Origin: Candidatus Celaenobacter antarcticus
GTDB lineage: Bacteria > Cloacimonadota > Cloacimonadia > JGIOTU-2
Length of the DNA: 57,418 nucleotides
NCBI GenBank assembly: GCA_030765865.1
Contig: JAVCDK010000036.1
Span: 1 to 57,418, forward strand
Reading direction: 5' to 3'
The notes under the pieces were generated by a model. The model did not search any database. It was given only the letters and a program-made list of their open reading frames with translations, and had not been told where the DNA came from. Below are positions 46,765 to 57,286 of the stretch, in pieces. How positions within the stretch are numbered: position 1 is the stretch's first letter; every line of letters begins with the position of its first letter. A program made the translations under genes and the position numbers.

Positions 46765-47655
46765 TCAGGAGCAACGAATTTTGAGTAGCTCTAACGGCAT
46801 CCCAAAAACAAAAAAATCATTGTTTTTATCCCAACTTGCGAAACCTGTTTTCTCAACCCAATCCATAAGAACATTATCTTCGGGAACGAGTAGTTGGAGT
46901 ACATTTTTTTGCCTCTCTTGTGCAGCTTTCTTGGCAGACATAAGAAGAGAGTCACGAACTATATCATTTTCTGCTTCTATAAAACTTATCCAGAAGGAAT
47001 TTGAGTAATACACATTGCAAAACAGAATAAGCCCTTTTAGGATGCCATCCTCAACCCACGCGCCAAACCGCTTTTTAGTATAAAATTCCGCAAGCAACAG
47101 CTCGGTCGCATTATATAGCACCCATCCTTTAGATAAAAAATTCTTGCATTTTTTGAGATAGGATGAGGTAAGCATATAGTTTTTGAACTCCATGTAAGAG
47201 ATATCATTAGTGATATTCGGATGAACTTCAGTCTTTTCATTGCTATCTATTTCAAGATTTTTCAAGGAGCATGTCAGCACTCTTTGGAATCCTGCTCTTT
47301 CTGCTGGCGTTATTGATCCATGATTCTTAAAATATGTAGCAAAACGCACTGAAGTGAGATATTGCTTTTGTGAAAGAAGACTTAAATAATATTCTGTGAA
47401 TATCTTACATACTCCTTTTACGGAGACACCTTGATCTTTTCTTAAGCCCTCCAGCCATACATCGGTGGGAGTAAGATAAGTCATTTTACCAAAGGCAACA
47501 AGTGTGTTTTCATCAAAGAGCCCGACAAATTCTCCATATGGATCAGCAATCCATTTATCAAATATTTCCGGAATATAATCATCACCTTCCCAAATATCTT
47601 TGGAAATTTGCAACACTCTCTCTTTATGTTCGGGTGTAATTTTTCTTATTTCCAT
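46765..47655 (-). CDS. GNAT-family acetyltransferase-like protein
   Basis: 296 residues from the ATG at 47655 (MEIRKITPEHKERVLQISK), which begins the GNAT fold; an in-frame ATG at 47715 would add 20 residues without similarity to the fold. Residues 1-140 look like the N-acetyltransferase domain (DIWEGDDYIPEIFDKWIADP, GEFVGLFDENTLVAFGKMTYL), but the Q/RxxGxG/A acetyl-CoA loop is not obvious. The C-terminal half (about 150-296) is a second GNAT-like domain (LLAEFYTKKRFGAWVEDGIL, KNVLQLLVPEDNVLMDWVEKTGFASWD), as in the histidine-acetyltransferase-like two-domain proteins. Substrate unknown. Divergent from ridA. Confidence 0.75.
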   Translation of the reverse strand: MEIRKITPEHKERVLQISKDIWEGDDYIPEIFDKWIADPYGEFVGLFDENTLVAFGKMTYLTPTDVWLEGLRKDQGVSVKGVCKIFTEYYLSLLSQKQYLTSVRFATYFKNHGSITPAERAGFQRVLTCSLKNLEIDSNEKTEVHPNITNDISYMEFKNYMLTSSYLKKCKNFLSKGWVLYNATELLLAEFYTKKRFGAWVEDGILKGLILFCNVYYSNSFWISFIEAENDIVRDSLLMSAKKAAQERQKNVLQLLVPEDNVLMDWVEKTGFASWDKNNDFFVFGMPLELLKIRCS

Positions 47656-47752
47656 AGTGCTAAAAGCATTTTTTCTTACCAGTATGTCAACGAAATTATT
47701 GACGTAAATTATCAAACATTTCTATCTAAAATAAAAGACATAAGGAGTAAAC

Positions 47753-48124
47753 ATGAAATCAATAACATCAGATAATGCACCAAAGGCGATCGGACCCTAT
47801 TCACAGGCAATTCACCACAACGGAATGCTTTTTATTTCCGGGCAACTCGGCGTTCATCCCGAAACTGGTATCTGGGGTGAAACCTTTGCAGAGCAGGCAA
47901 AACTTGTATTCGAAAATCTTCAGGCAATTCTTACTGATGCAGGCATGGATTTCGGCAATGTTGTGAAAGTAAGTGTGTTTTTAAAGGACCTTGGACATTT
48001 CGAACTGCTCAATGACCTTTATAAAAAGTATTTTGTCCAACCCTATCCGGCGCGGGAAGCATACCAGGTAGCAAAACTTCCAAAGGATGCTGCGGTGGAG
48101 ATCTCGCTTATTGCGATGAAGTAG
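47753..48124 (+). CDS. ridA: RidA-family enamine/imine deaminase
   Basis: 123 residues, the usual length. Cytoplasmic trimer that hydrolyses reactive 2-aminoacrylate and related imines made by PLP enzymes. Family blocks: APKAIGPYSQAIHHNGMLFI, SGQLGVHPETG, EQAKLVFENLQAILTDAGM, VVKVSVFLKD, and the C-terminal YPAREAYQVAKLPKDAAVEI with the conserved catalytic Arg and Glu. AAGGAG stands six bases before the ATG. No operon partner on the plus strand nearby. Confidence 0.95.
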   Translation: MKSITSDNAPKAIGPYSQAIHHNGMLFISGQLGVHPETGIWGETFAEQAKLVFENLQAILTDAGMDFGNVVKVSVFLKDLGHFELLNDLYKKYFVQPYPAREAYQVAKLPKDAAVEISLIAMK

Positions 48125-48524
48125 CAGGCAGCTACAGCTTTTTACTAAAGCATATAAATACATGAATCCTCCTATCTTATTCTGCCAATATTATTAATGA
48201 ACATGCACCTAGAAAAATTAATTTGACCAAGGAGGAAAGAAATACTAAAAAAGGCAATAAACATGATTGGGATATTATTAAACGTATAAATGAAATAAAC
48301 GGGAAAAAATATGAATGAAAATTGTGTAGTCATGAATTATAATTTGAAGACAATTTCAATTATCTTGAGTGGTGTCTTCACACTTCGGGTATTTTTATGA
48401 TATATAAGTTAAAGAATGATTTTTCAGGTGCTATTTATGTTAAATAATTTGACTGATTTAAAGTATTTACTTTATTTCACACACATGGAATATAATAAAT
48501 ATTTTGGATAAATGGAGCTTTCCA
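48125..48524. other. Intergenic region with an orphan coding-like frame
   Basis: A start-less frame at 48166-48318 reads INEHAPRKINLTKEER and DWDIIKRINEINGKKYE before a TGA; codon use looks gene-like, but the family is not recognised. It could be the relic of a lost gene. Otherwise AT-rich, no RNA gene or terminator clearly seen. Confidence 0.35.
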
Positions 48525-49952
48525 ATGAAATCAATAATTATTTTTTGTATTTTTTACTTTTTACTTTTTACTTTCCTGCTTGCGCAGGAAACGTGGATAA
48601 AAACCTACCAACCCTTTACCGAATTTTATCCATACCCAGATTGTTTAAATTACTTTCCAGAGGATATTGTAGTCTGTCAGGATAATGCTTTTGCTGTTAA
48701 TGGATATTATATTTATTCAGATGGGTGGATATATGAACAGTGGGGTTTTCTTATGAAAACCGACGGTGATGGAAACATGCTATGGGCTAAATTGGATTCA
48801 CTCAGTTTTATGGAAGAAAATAAGTCACTTGCATTTGTTGAAACAAGTGATGATGGGTTTATTTCAGGTATAAGTGGAGGTAATTTAATTAAACGAGATT
48901 CAGAAGGAAACAGAGAGTGGGTAATTGATGGAGATTTTGGTATTAATTCAATGTGTAATACTGAAGATGGAAATATTATACTTGGCGGAACACAAAGTCT
49001 TAATATAGGACTACGAAAGATTGATGAAGAAGGTGAAACTCTTTGGACAAAAGTTTATCAGATAGATGATGATTATTCAATTTGCAAATCGATAATACAA
49101 ACAAATGATGGTGGTTATGCTTTAACAGGCTATTTTGATTATCAAGGCAGGCCTGATGCAGACATTTTAGTAATGAAAACAGATGCGAACGGTGATTCCC
49201 TGTGGACAAAAACTTATGATGGATATGGACATTGGGATACTGGTAAAAGCATTACAGAAGATACAAATGGCAATATTATGGTAGTCGGTGAATTAGATGA
49301 CATTAATTATATTACTATAGGATTTCTCTGGTATTTAGATGAAGATGGCAATACAATCTGGACACAGGAAGTTGAAAGCAGTGTTGGCCATTCTCATTTT
49401 TCTGTACTTTACATAACAGAGGATAATTTTATAGCATATTGTTACAGTGGTTCAGGTGGAAACAGAGAAACAACAATTTATCAATTTGATAGTAATTATA
49501 ATATTAACTGGCTATCAGAGTTTGATGCAAATGTGGCAAGAGGTGATAAAACAATTTGTGTATTAACAAATGAGAATTTCATATTTCCATTAATGGATGT
49601 TAGTGGAATGTCAAATATAGGTATAGCAAAAACAGATTCCCAGGGACAGGTTTCAATTGACAATGAAATGATTTATTATGAACATTTAAATTTATCAAAT
49701 TATCCCAATCCATTTAATCTTACAACAACAATTTACTTTGAATTACCAAAAAGATCATTAAATTCTCTAATAGAAATATTTAATGTAAAAGGTCAATTAA
49801 TACAGCAGCTTCCACTAAATAAAACAATGAAATCAGTTTTATGGAACGGAGCTGATAATAATCGAAATTCAGTTTCATCAGGTATCTATTACTATCGAAT
49901 TAAAGGTTGTAATTTTGAGTCGCAAACAAAAAAAATGCTATTGCTCAAATAA
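48525..49952 (+). CDS. T9SS propeller-repeat surface protein
   Basis: 475 residues from the ATG at 48525 (MKSIIIFCIFYFLLFTFLLA), preceded by GGAG; the earlier TTG at 48504 precedes the leader. Residues about 25-390 are six or seven propeller-type repeats of about 50 residues: DGFISGISGGNLIKRDSEGN, DGNIILGGTQSLNIGLRKID, DGGYALTGYFDYQGRPDADI, NGNIMVVGELDD. This is the same repeat class (secreted, W-x-x-x-xY) as in the 889-residue protein but not recently duplicated. It ends with a T9SS type-A sorting domain (NYPNPFNLTTT, FNVKGQLIQQL, SGIYYYRIKG). Upstream of the lyase gene by 15 bases, so probably in one operon with it. No enzyme motif. Confidence 0.86.
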   Translation: MKSIIIFCIFYFLLFTFLLAQETWIKTYQPFTEFYPYPDCLNYFPEDIVVCQDNAFAVNGYYIYSDGWIYEQWGFLMKTDGDGNMLWAKLDSLSFMEENKSLAFVETSDDGFISGISGGNLIKRDSEGNREWVIDGDFGINSMCNTEDGNIILGGTQSLNIGLRKIDEEGETLWTKVYQIDDDYSICKSIIQTNDGGYALTGYFDYQGRPDADILVMKTDANGDSLWTKTYDGYGHWDTGKSITEDTNGNIMVVGELDDINYITIGFLWYLDEDGNTIWTQEVESSVGHSHFSVLYITEDNFIAYCYSGSGGNRETTIYQFDSNYNINWLSEFDANVARGDKTICVLTNENFIFPLMDVSGMSNIGIAKTDSQGQVSIDNEMIYYEHLNLSNYPNPFNLTTTIYFELPKRSLNSLIEIFNVKGQLIQQLPLNKTMKSVLWNGADNNRNSVSSGIYYYRIKGCNFESQTKKMLLLK

Positions 49953-49967
49953 AAAAAGGAGAAAAAA

Positions 49968-52900
49968 ATGTTAAACAAAAAGAAATCCCGATTATCATGA
50001 AAAAAATTATTACTTATTTTAATAGTAATATTTTCAGTTAAACCTGTTTTTGCAGAATACGAAGATAGAGTTCCTGCAACAAAAACTATGAATACTGAAG
50101 TATTGAATGCAATCAGGGACGCTTCACATCCCGAACCCTCACATAGTAATTATGATGTAGTGTTAAGAAATTACTGGTGCAATTACATTAATATTCCCTA
50201 TCCATTAAACAGGGATGATATGCTTGAAAATGAGAGGTATGATGAATTCTTTACAGGAATCTATGCAAAGGAAGCGTTTTGGGGAGCTATCGGTCACGAT
50301 GCAGAAGATCACGATCCTCCGGAAGATGAGCCAAATGAAATAATCGATCTTGCTAGAAGTCATTTATTAGATTATAATTTTCCCGATTACCTTTCCCTCG
50401 AAGCGGTTTTTGCTTATATGAACGGCTCGGACGGTAATTCCGATTCACAGTTCGGTCGTGGTTTATCACTTGGTTCAATCTTATATAATGTAGCTATGAT
50501 GTGTGATATGTTATGGTATTTTGATGATGGAGATCATCAAGAAGGATTAGCAGCTAAACTGGATAGTCTTGCGGATTATACCTGCAATACAATATTACCG
50601 AATTTCACAAATTGGTGTAGTTGGGAACACCTCAACGGTGCAAATCTCCCTACAACAGGCTGGACAAACGGTAAATTACGATTGATTGCAGCACTTGGTT
50701 ATGCCGGATGTGTACTCAAAGATGTCCCGAATTTTGAAGATAATGCAGAAGATTATTATAATACAGCAAAAGGGCAATTATTTGAATATCTTTATCCCGA
50801 CACATACAATACTTTTGATGATGACGAAGATGGCGTTATTTCCGGTTATATGGATGCCTGCTTTGGCGATGGTTCGGGTTTATACAAAGAAAGCTTTTCT
50901 TATTATAGTTGGTCAATGGAATTTTTAACAACCTTTTTTACAGCAGCAAAAAGATCTGGTTGGGGAGATAATTTTTATGATAATGAAATTATAGTTAAAG
51001 CCACCAATGAAAATATAAAATTGCATGGTCCTGATTTTTCTGGAATACCAATAAATGACTGCTGGAGAGGTAAGGATGATGATAGATACAGAACATCTGA
51101 AAAATTGTTGGAATTCTATTATCATAATGATAATGCACCTGGATTAAGAGAGGATCTATGCTGGTATTTTAATGCTTTCCGAACAGTTTATAATAATGAG
51201 ATGCCAATTTTTGATCACAGAAGAGAAGCGACGATTATGTCGTACAATCCGAATAGAAACATACTGGGAGCTGCTGCGATACCAGATTATGTCTCCATTG
51301 GATCATACCATGCAAATCCGGAATTTACTGTTATTCGTCCAAAAATGAACAATGCCATAGAATATAATGAGTCCATAGGATTGTATGTATCGCATGAAAA
51401 TACCTATGCACCAGAACACAATCAGGATGATCAGACAAGCTTTTCATTATTTGCAAATGGTAAATACTTACTAATTGATCCCGGTTACAGAACAGACAGT
51501 AGTAATCAATGGTTAAATTCACCTTATGCACATAATTTAATTGTTGTAAATCCTGAATATGATAATGAAACAGATAATTTAATAGTTGATGGTTATTGGT
51601 CGGGCACTCCAGGTGGTAATGGAGATATAATTCGTAAACCACCCTACGGTGATATGCTATATTGGCCAGAGACACCCAGTAATCCTTATTACAGAAATTT
51701 AAATCCAGCAAATAGATCATATTTTCTAGAAAATAAAAACATATCAACAGCAAAGATTGCAATGAGCTATTGTTTGCCCGAAGGTTATGAATTTGATACC
51801 AATTCTGGAATTACCTATAACTCCTATGATGTTGATATTGAAAGAAACTTCTTTATGGTAGATGATTCATATTATATCGTTTATGATAAATTAGTAAATC
51901 AATCCGGTGATTTCAATGATTATAGGAATCAACTCCATTTTGCAGAATATGATACTACTTCTGATAATCAAAGTTTAACTTATACTGGAAATGGATTATT
52001 TACTTTTCATGATCCAGATTTAGATGATAACATTTATTTGCATGGCACCCTTGGAGCTGCCTGCGATTTTGACACATATATTGATGAAGAACTACCAATG
52101 GGGTGGAAATACTCTGGTTATGATATTTTTCACTATCGTCACAGAAGAATAAGGGCAGAGATAAATAATTCTAATTCTAACAATGAACATTTTCTGACAG
52201 TTCTTATTCCTTCTGAATCATCTACAAGCCCGATAAGTGACACATTAAGTGGTACTGGTTATTATGCAGTAGAGGTATATGACACGTCGAAATCCCCGAC
52301 CGAGAAATCCTATTATGCGGTTTCTGACAGCATATTAGATATTTCATTTAATGACATCGATATTAATAGTGATGCAGCATTTGTGGGTTTGACTTATCGT
52401 CCGGGTTACCAGGGAAACACGAAGATTACTCAGTTTATCATAGCAGATGGTGATATTCTATTCTATAATGAGAACGATACTCTTCTGGTCGATCCCAATT
52501 CATCTATTGAGGAAGTAATTGCAACTTATTCAGGCACGGAACTCAGCGTTATTGTAAAATCCGATGATGACTATCCTCAATATAGGATTCTAAGGCAAGG
52601 TGTTGATCCTGATAATTTTTCTTCAATAGGAATTGCTAACGGAGAAAATGGAACGAGCAACATAAAAAATCTCAGCTATGACAGCGATTACTTTTACATA
52701 AATTGGTATGATTTTTCGTCCGGATCTGTAAATCTTATTACACCGATTTTAGTACCTTATGGAGATACTTTAGTAATTGGAAATGGAGTAACTGTTAATT
52801 GTATGAATTCTGACATAAAGATTGAGATTGAAGGTGAGATAAGTATTGGAGATAGTGTTACATTTACTTCGCCTGATTCTGTTCAATGGGATGGGCTGTA

Positions 52901-54548
52901 TTTATTTAATACCGCTGCTGAGATGCATATGAACAACGTAACATTTGAGAGAGGTAAACTTCACAATGATTCCCGTTCCTTACTGATAAGCAATTCAGAA
53001 TTTATCAATTCCGGTATTGAACAATCCGGTAGTAGAATAAATGTGTCGGAGACAATATTCAATTCAAGTAACATATTTTGTGAAAGATTGAATAGTTGTG
53101 AGTATGAGGGTATGGATGATGTTTATATCACCGGTTGCGAATTCATAAATTTTAGTGATTATTACGCTGTTTCAATTTCGACTTACCCAACATATAACTT
53201 GAGTGATAATGAAATTACTAATTGTTTTGCAGGTTTCCGTATTGTTGAAAGTGGTAATCCTAAGATGTGTGCAATTAAAAATAATATTATTAGATGGAAC
53301 ACCAACGGTATAGGTATCTGTATTTATCACTCCTATGCTGATATTTCAGGACACAACCGGATAATTGGAAATTTAGTTGGGATTCTCGGAGCAAAAGAAT
53401 CATCTATTAAAATTAAGGGAAACATTGATTATCCATATCAAAGAATTAGTGATAATATTTATGAGGAGATTGTTACGGATTATTATAGTTTACCCTATAG
53501 AGAAGGTATCAGATTCAATGAGATAGTTGATGATGAATATATTGAAGGCACACGCGATCAATATTTATTTGTTTGTAAAGATGCTGCTGGAGCTCCACGA
53601 CAATTAAATGTCGAATATAATTACTGGGGAGAAGGATGTTTGAACTGGCAAGAAGGTGATGGTGATAAGCGTTTTTATCCAGCTGAATTATTTGATTATA
53701 TTCCCGTCTGGGATCCAGGTGTTCCTGAATATCCTGAAGTTTCTCCTCCAGAACAGTTATATGCAGATGCAGATTCCTTGATTCAAATTGAAGAATATGA
53801 AACAGCAAAGATAGTTTATAGGAATATAATTCAATTATATCATGACAGCAAGTTTTCTATATTCAGTATGAGAAATCTATTGCCTTTGGAAACTGTCTCA
53901 GGACAGGACTTTTCCACACTCAAGGAATATTATCTCACAGAACCGAACTGTAATATTAATGATGAGAGAACAAAATTAAGTCAATATCTTGCAAACTACT
54001 GTTCAATAAAAATGGAGCAATATCCTGAAGCGATCAGCTTCTTTGAAGCTATTATTTCTGATCCGGATACTGAATTAGACTCGGTCTATGCAGTTATCGA
54101 TGCGGGTTATACTTATTTGTTGATGGAAAATGGCGGTAAGTCCGGATACGTAGGAAAGATGGCAGAGTTAAAGCCAAAATCAGAAAAGGAATTTCGAACA
54201 ATGAGAGATAAGTTATTATCCGAGTTGTTTGATATTAAAGAACCTGAACAGGAAGAACCGAATGTAGAATACGTGTTTGAACTTAAATATAATTATCCTA
54301 ATCCCTTTAATACTTCAACTACTATTTCCTTCTCACTTCCACCCTCCACACAAAAAGCAGGCCTGAAAATATACAATATCAAAGGTCAACTGGTACGTGA
54401 ACTCGATGTGGACACGAAATCAGGCATTGGTACTATCTCTTGGGATGGACTCGACGCCTACGGCAAAAAAGTCGGTTCCGGTATCTATTTCTACAAACTC
54501 ACTGCTGATAAGAAAGAAATCGTTAAAAAAATGGTACTGATGCGGTAA
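49968..54548 (+). CDS. T9SS heparinase II/III-like polysaccharide lyase with beta-helix; leader interrupted by in-frame TGA
   Basis: The best start is the ATG at 49968, seven bases after AAGGAG; codon 11 is TGA (49998-50000), and the same frame then gives KKLLLILIVIFSVKPVFAEY, a complete hydrophobic signal core. So MLNKKKSRLS-stop-KKLLL has one stop inside the leader. An alternative ATG at 49997 would need one A less in the A7 run. The mature part: an alpha-toroid (about 1-390), then a heparinase II/III-like beta-sandwich (about 395-700: DQTSFSLFANGKYLLIDPGY, YAHNLIVVNPEYDN), a spacer, beta-helix coils (about 900-1200), a short TPR-like helical part, and a T9SS type-A sorting domain (NYPNPFNTST, YNIKGQLVREL, SGIYFYKLTAD). 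Predicted to cleave an acidic polysaccharide by beta-elimination at the cell surface (family inference; catalytic residues not checked). Confidence 0.8.
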
Positions 54549-54573
54549 TCTTAAACCTCACTTATATATAAAT

Positions 54574-54603
54574 AGAGACGTACTTTTGTGCGTCTCTTTT
54601 TTA
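54574..54603 (+). terminator. Terminator after the lyase gene
   Basis: AGAGACGTAC pairs with GTGCGTCTCT (10 bases, one G-T) around TTTT and is followed by a T-run. It lies 25 bases after the stop at 54548. Confidence 0.85.
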
Positions 54604-54821
54604 GTAGATTTAAAGGAATCTTTATTATTCCAAGACTGTAATTATTGACAGAATCTTCGATTTTAAAAAATTTCATAATTAATGAATTTCCTGAAAGATA
54701 GCTCTGTCCCAGCACAAAAAAGATGAAACTTTGTCAACGATGAAAATCCATTCTCACCGATCAACGAGCTTCATGAATTTTTCAAAACATGCTGACCAGG
54801 CAATAATCTTGAAAGGATATA

Positions 54822-56138
54822 ATGGTCTCGAAACATAAATCGGTCTTAATTGTCGAGGATCAGCATTTGATCCTCTTATATATAAAAAGCATTCTTAAGA
54901 AAAAGTTTGGTGTCATTTATACTGCACTGAACGGCGCAGAGGGTCTAAAACTTTATAAAATGCATAAACCTGATATCATCATAACCGATTTACAAATGCC
55001 CGTGATGGATGGGCTTGAGATGATACAGCACATTCGTAAACTCGATCCTGATGCTAAAATACTTATTACATCTGCCTATAGCAACACCAATTATATGCTG
55101 AAAGCGATCGATCTGGGCGTGAATGGATTTCACATCAAACCAATAGACAGTGACCGATTACTCGAACAGATTGATGCCCTGGTCAAGCAACTCTCTCTTG
55201 AGGAAAAAGCTCTTGAGGAAGAAGAAAAATTCCGCGTTCTCAGCTCTGCGGCACGTGATGCCATTGTGATGATGGACATTAATGGAATGACAACTTTCTG
55301 GAACAAGGGCGCAGAAAGAATATTTGGATTTACACGGGAAGATGCCATCGGGAAAGAATTGCATAGATTTCTTACACCCGATTATTACTATGAAGACCAC
55401 ATAAAAGCAATGCCCCATTTCAAACGTACGGGAAATGGAAAGTTCATCGGGAAAACTATTGAGCTCAAAGCTCTGAGAAAAGACCGAACTCCAATTACTG
55501 TAGAACTCTCTTTGACAAGTGTGAAATTACATAACGAGTGGAATGCAATTGGTATCATGCGTGATATCACAGATCGGATAAAGGCAGAAGAAGAGATCAT
55601 CAAAGCATATAAAAAAATGGATATTCTCGCTCACACCGATCACCTCACTCAACTGTCAAACCGGCTTGATATGATGGAAAAACTTAATTATGAATGCTCG
55701 CGTTTTGAAAGATCCGCCGTACAATTTTCTATCGCAATTGGGGATGTGGACAGTTTTAAAGATGTAAATGATACGTATGGACATCAAGCTGGGGATAAGG
55801 TGCTCAACGGAATTGCCAGACTGCTGAAAAGTAATGTACGAAAACAAGATATTGTAGGTAGATGGGGTGGTGAAGAGTTCATTCTTATGTACCCAAAAAC
55901 AAATTTGCAAGGTGCGATTTTTGTGACAGAAAAAATCAGGAAATCGATAGAGGAAGCAGATTTTGAATATGATGAGAAAAAAATCCATACTACTATTACC
56001 TTCGGTGTGGCAACATATGATGAAAAAATGGATATTGATGCCTGCATAAAACTCGCGGACAAAGCACTTTATAAAGGAAAAAAAGACGGAAAAAATTGCG
56101 TTGTCGGCTTATTAAAAAACGATGAAAATATTTTATGA
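54822..56138 (+). CDS. Response regulator with receiver, PAS and GGDEF domains (diguanylate cyclase)
   Basis: 438 residues, cytoplasmic. Receiver domain (about 1-125) with VLIVEDQ, phospho-acceptor Asp in IIITDLQMPVMDG and Lys in HIKPIDSD. A short coiled coil (VKQLSLEEKALEEEEK) leads to a PAS domain (about 140-255, ending GIMRDITDRIKAEEE). Residues about 270-435 are a GGDEF domain with HTDHLTQLSNRLDM and the intact active motif GGEEF (RWGGEEFILMYP), so it should synthesise c-di-GMP from GTP. No RxxD inhibitory site is evident. The receiver is close to that of the HD-GYP protein at 12930-15128 (same MPVMDGLEMI block and TNY segment). Start has AAGGA five bases before the ATG; stop overlaps the next gene (ATGA at 56135). 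Confidence 0.92.
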   Translation: MVSKHKSVLIVEDQHLILLYIKSILKKKFGVIYTALNGAEGLKLYKMHKPDIIITDLQMPVMDGLEMIQHIRKLDPDAKILITSAYSNTNYMLKAIDLGVNGFHIKPIDSDRLLEQIDALVKQLSLEEKALEEEEKFRVLSSAARDAIVMMDINGMTTFWNKGAERIFGFTREDAIGKELHRFLTPDYYYEDHIKAMPHFKRTGNGKFIGKTIELKALRKDRTPITVELSLTSVKLHNEWNAIGIMRDITDRIKAEEEIIKAYKKMDILAHTDHLTQLSNRLDMMEKLNYECSRFERSAVQFSIAIGDVDSFKDVNDTYGHQAGDKVLNGIARLLKSNVRKQDIVGRWGGEEFILMYPKTNLQGAIFVTEKIRKSIEEADFEYDEKKIHTTITFGVATYDEKMDIDACIKLADKALYKGKKDGKNCVVGLLKNDENIL

Positions 56139-57286
56139 AAGGGGATAGAATAAAAATAAATAAAATATTGGTCGTGCTCACTGGTTTTCTACTCTTATTG
56201 AACATTCTGCTGGCTGATACGGAAAAAGAAGATTCCCTTTTAGTCGAGATTCCTGACATAGATATTTATGATGAACTCGCGGGTGATTTCCTGGATGTCA
56301 ATCCTCAATATTTACTCTTTTATGCATATCAAAATTATAATGACTCAAATTTTGAAAATGCAGCTAAATTTTACCTTGCATATCTGTCCTACCAAAATTC
56401 CGATGCGAATTCGATCTATAATCTCGCATGCTGTTATGGACTTCTTGGAAAAGACTCTTTGGCAACATCGTACCTAAAGAGATCTTATACAGCCGGGTTT
56501 GATGATGTGCAGCACATAAAAGGAGATCCTGATTTTGATGGAGTGAAAGACTCCCCTATCTTCGCAGCACTGATAGACAGCATAAAAAATGTCGAGCAGC
56601 AAAAGATAGACGAAAGCGGAAGTGTGTTCTACATTACCGCAACAACATTTCATGAATGCAGAATAAAATTGCCTGAAAATTATGATCCGAATGAGACGTA
56701 TCCGCTTCTTATCGGATTGCATGGGTATGGTGATAATAACGAAAATTTCATCAAGCTGTACAAGGATTTTCCTGCGAGGAATTTTATATTTGCCGCACCT
56801 CAAGCACCATATGAATTTGGGGCGGGTTCCAATATCGACTATAGCTGGATCCCACGAACCGATGATCCGGCAATATTTGATGAGGCAGTTACATTCACAG
56901 AAAATTATATAAACAGTGTAGTAACTTATCTCCAGAACCAATTTAACATATCAGAAATTGTGCTTATGGGCTTCTCTCAGGGATGCTGGATCACGTATTA
57001 TACGGGTATCAAGAATCCTTTACTCTTTAAAGGGCTTCTCTGTTTTGGAGGATATCTGCCTCTTGATCTGCTGGACAACGAAGTCTTAGAAAGTGCAAAA
57101 GATCTTCAAATCTACATAGTACACGGTGAAAGTGACAGAAGCATACCTGTCGATGCCGGAATAAATGCAGCTGCTGTTCTACAGGAAATGGGATATGAAG
57201 TTGAGCTTTTTATTTTTGACGGTGCCCACGAAATTCCAAAAGAAGGATTGGAAAAAGGTATGATCTGGCTGAATTTCATTAAATAA
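56135..57286 (+). CDS. Exported phospholipase/carboxylesterase-type alpha/beta hydrolase with N-terminal TPR-like segment
   Basis: 383 residues. Hydrophobic leader (about 10-28). Residues about 45-140 are two or three TPR-like helical pairs (FAYQNYNDSNFENAAKFYLA-like block, NSIYNLACCYGLLGKDSLA). Residues about 160-383 are an alpha/beta hydrolase of the carboxylesterase/phospholipase family (PF02230): YPLLIGLHGYGDNNENF (oxyanion loop), nucleophile Ser in GFSQG, Asp in VHGESDRSIPVD, and His in DGAHEIP. Expected to be periplasmic or membrane anchored by the leader. Overlaps the GGDEF gene by four bases, so the two are probably translated together and may be co-regulated with c-di-GMP. The substrate is unknown; an acyl ester. 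Confidence 0.86.
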   Translation: MKGDRIKINKILVVLTGFLLLLNILLADTEKEDSLLVEIPDIDIYDELAGDFLDVNPQYLLFYAYQNYNDSNFENAAKFYLAYLSYQNSDANSIYNLACCYGLLGKDSLATSYLKRSYTAGFDDVQHIKGDPDFDGVKDSPIFAALIDSIKNVEQQKIDESGSVFYITATTFHECRIKLPENYDPNETYPLLIGLHGYGDNNENFIKLYKDFPARNFIFAAPQAPYEFGAGSNIDYSWIPRTDDPAIFDEAVTFTENYINSVVTYLQNQFNISEIVLMGFSQGCWITYYTGIKNPLLFKGLLCFGGYLPLDLLDNEVLESAKDLQIYIVHGESDRSIPVDAGINAAAVLQEMGYEVELFIFDGAHEIPKEGLEKGMIWLNFIK

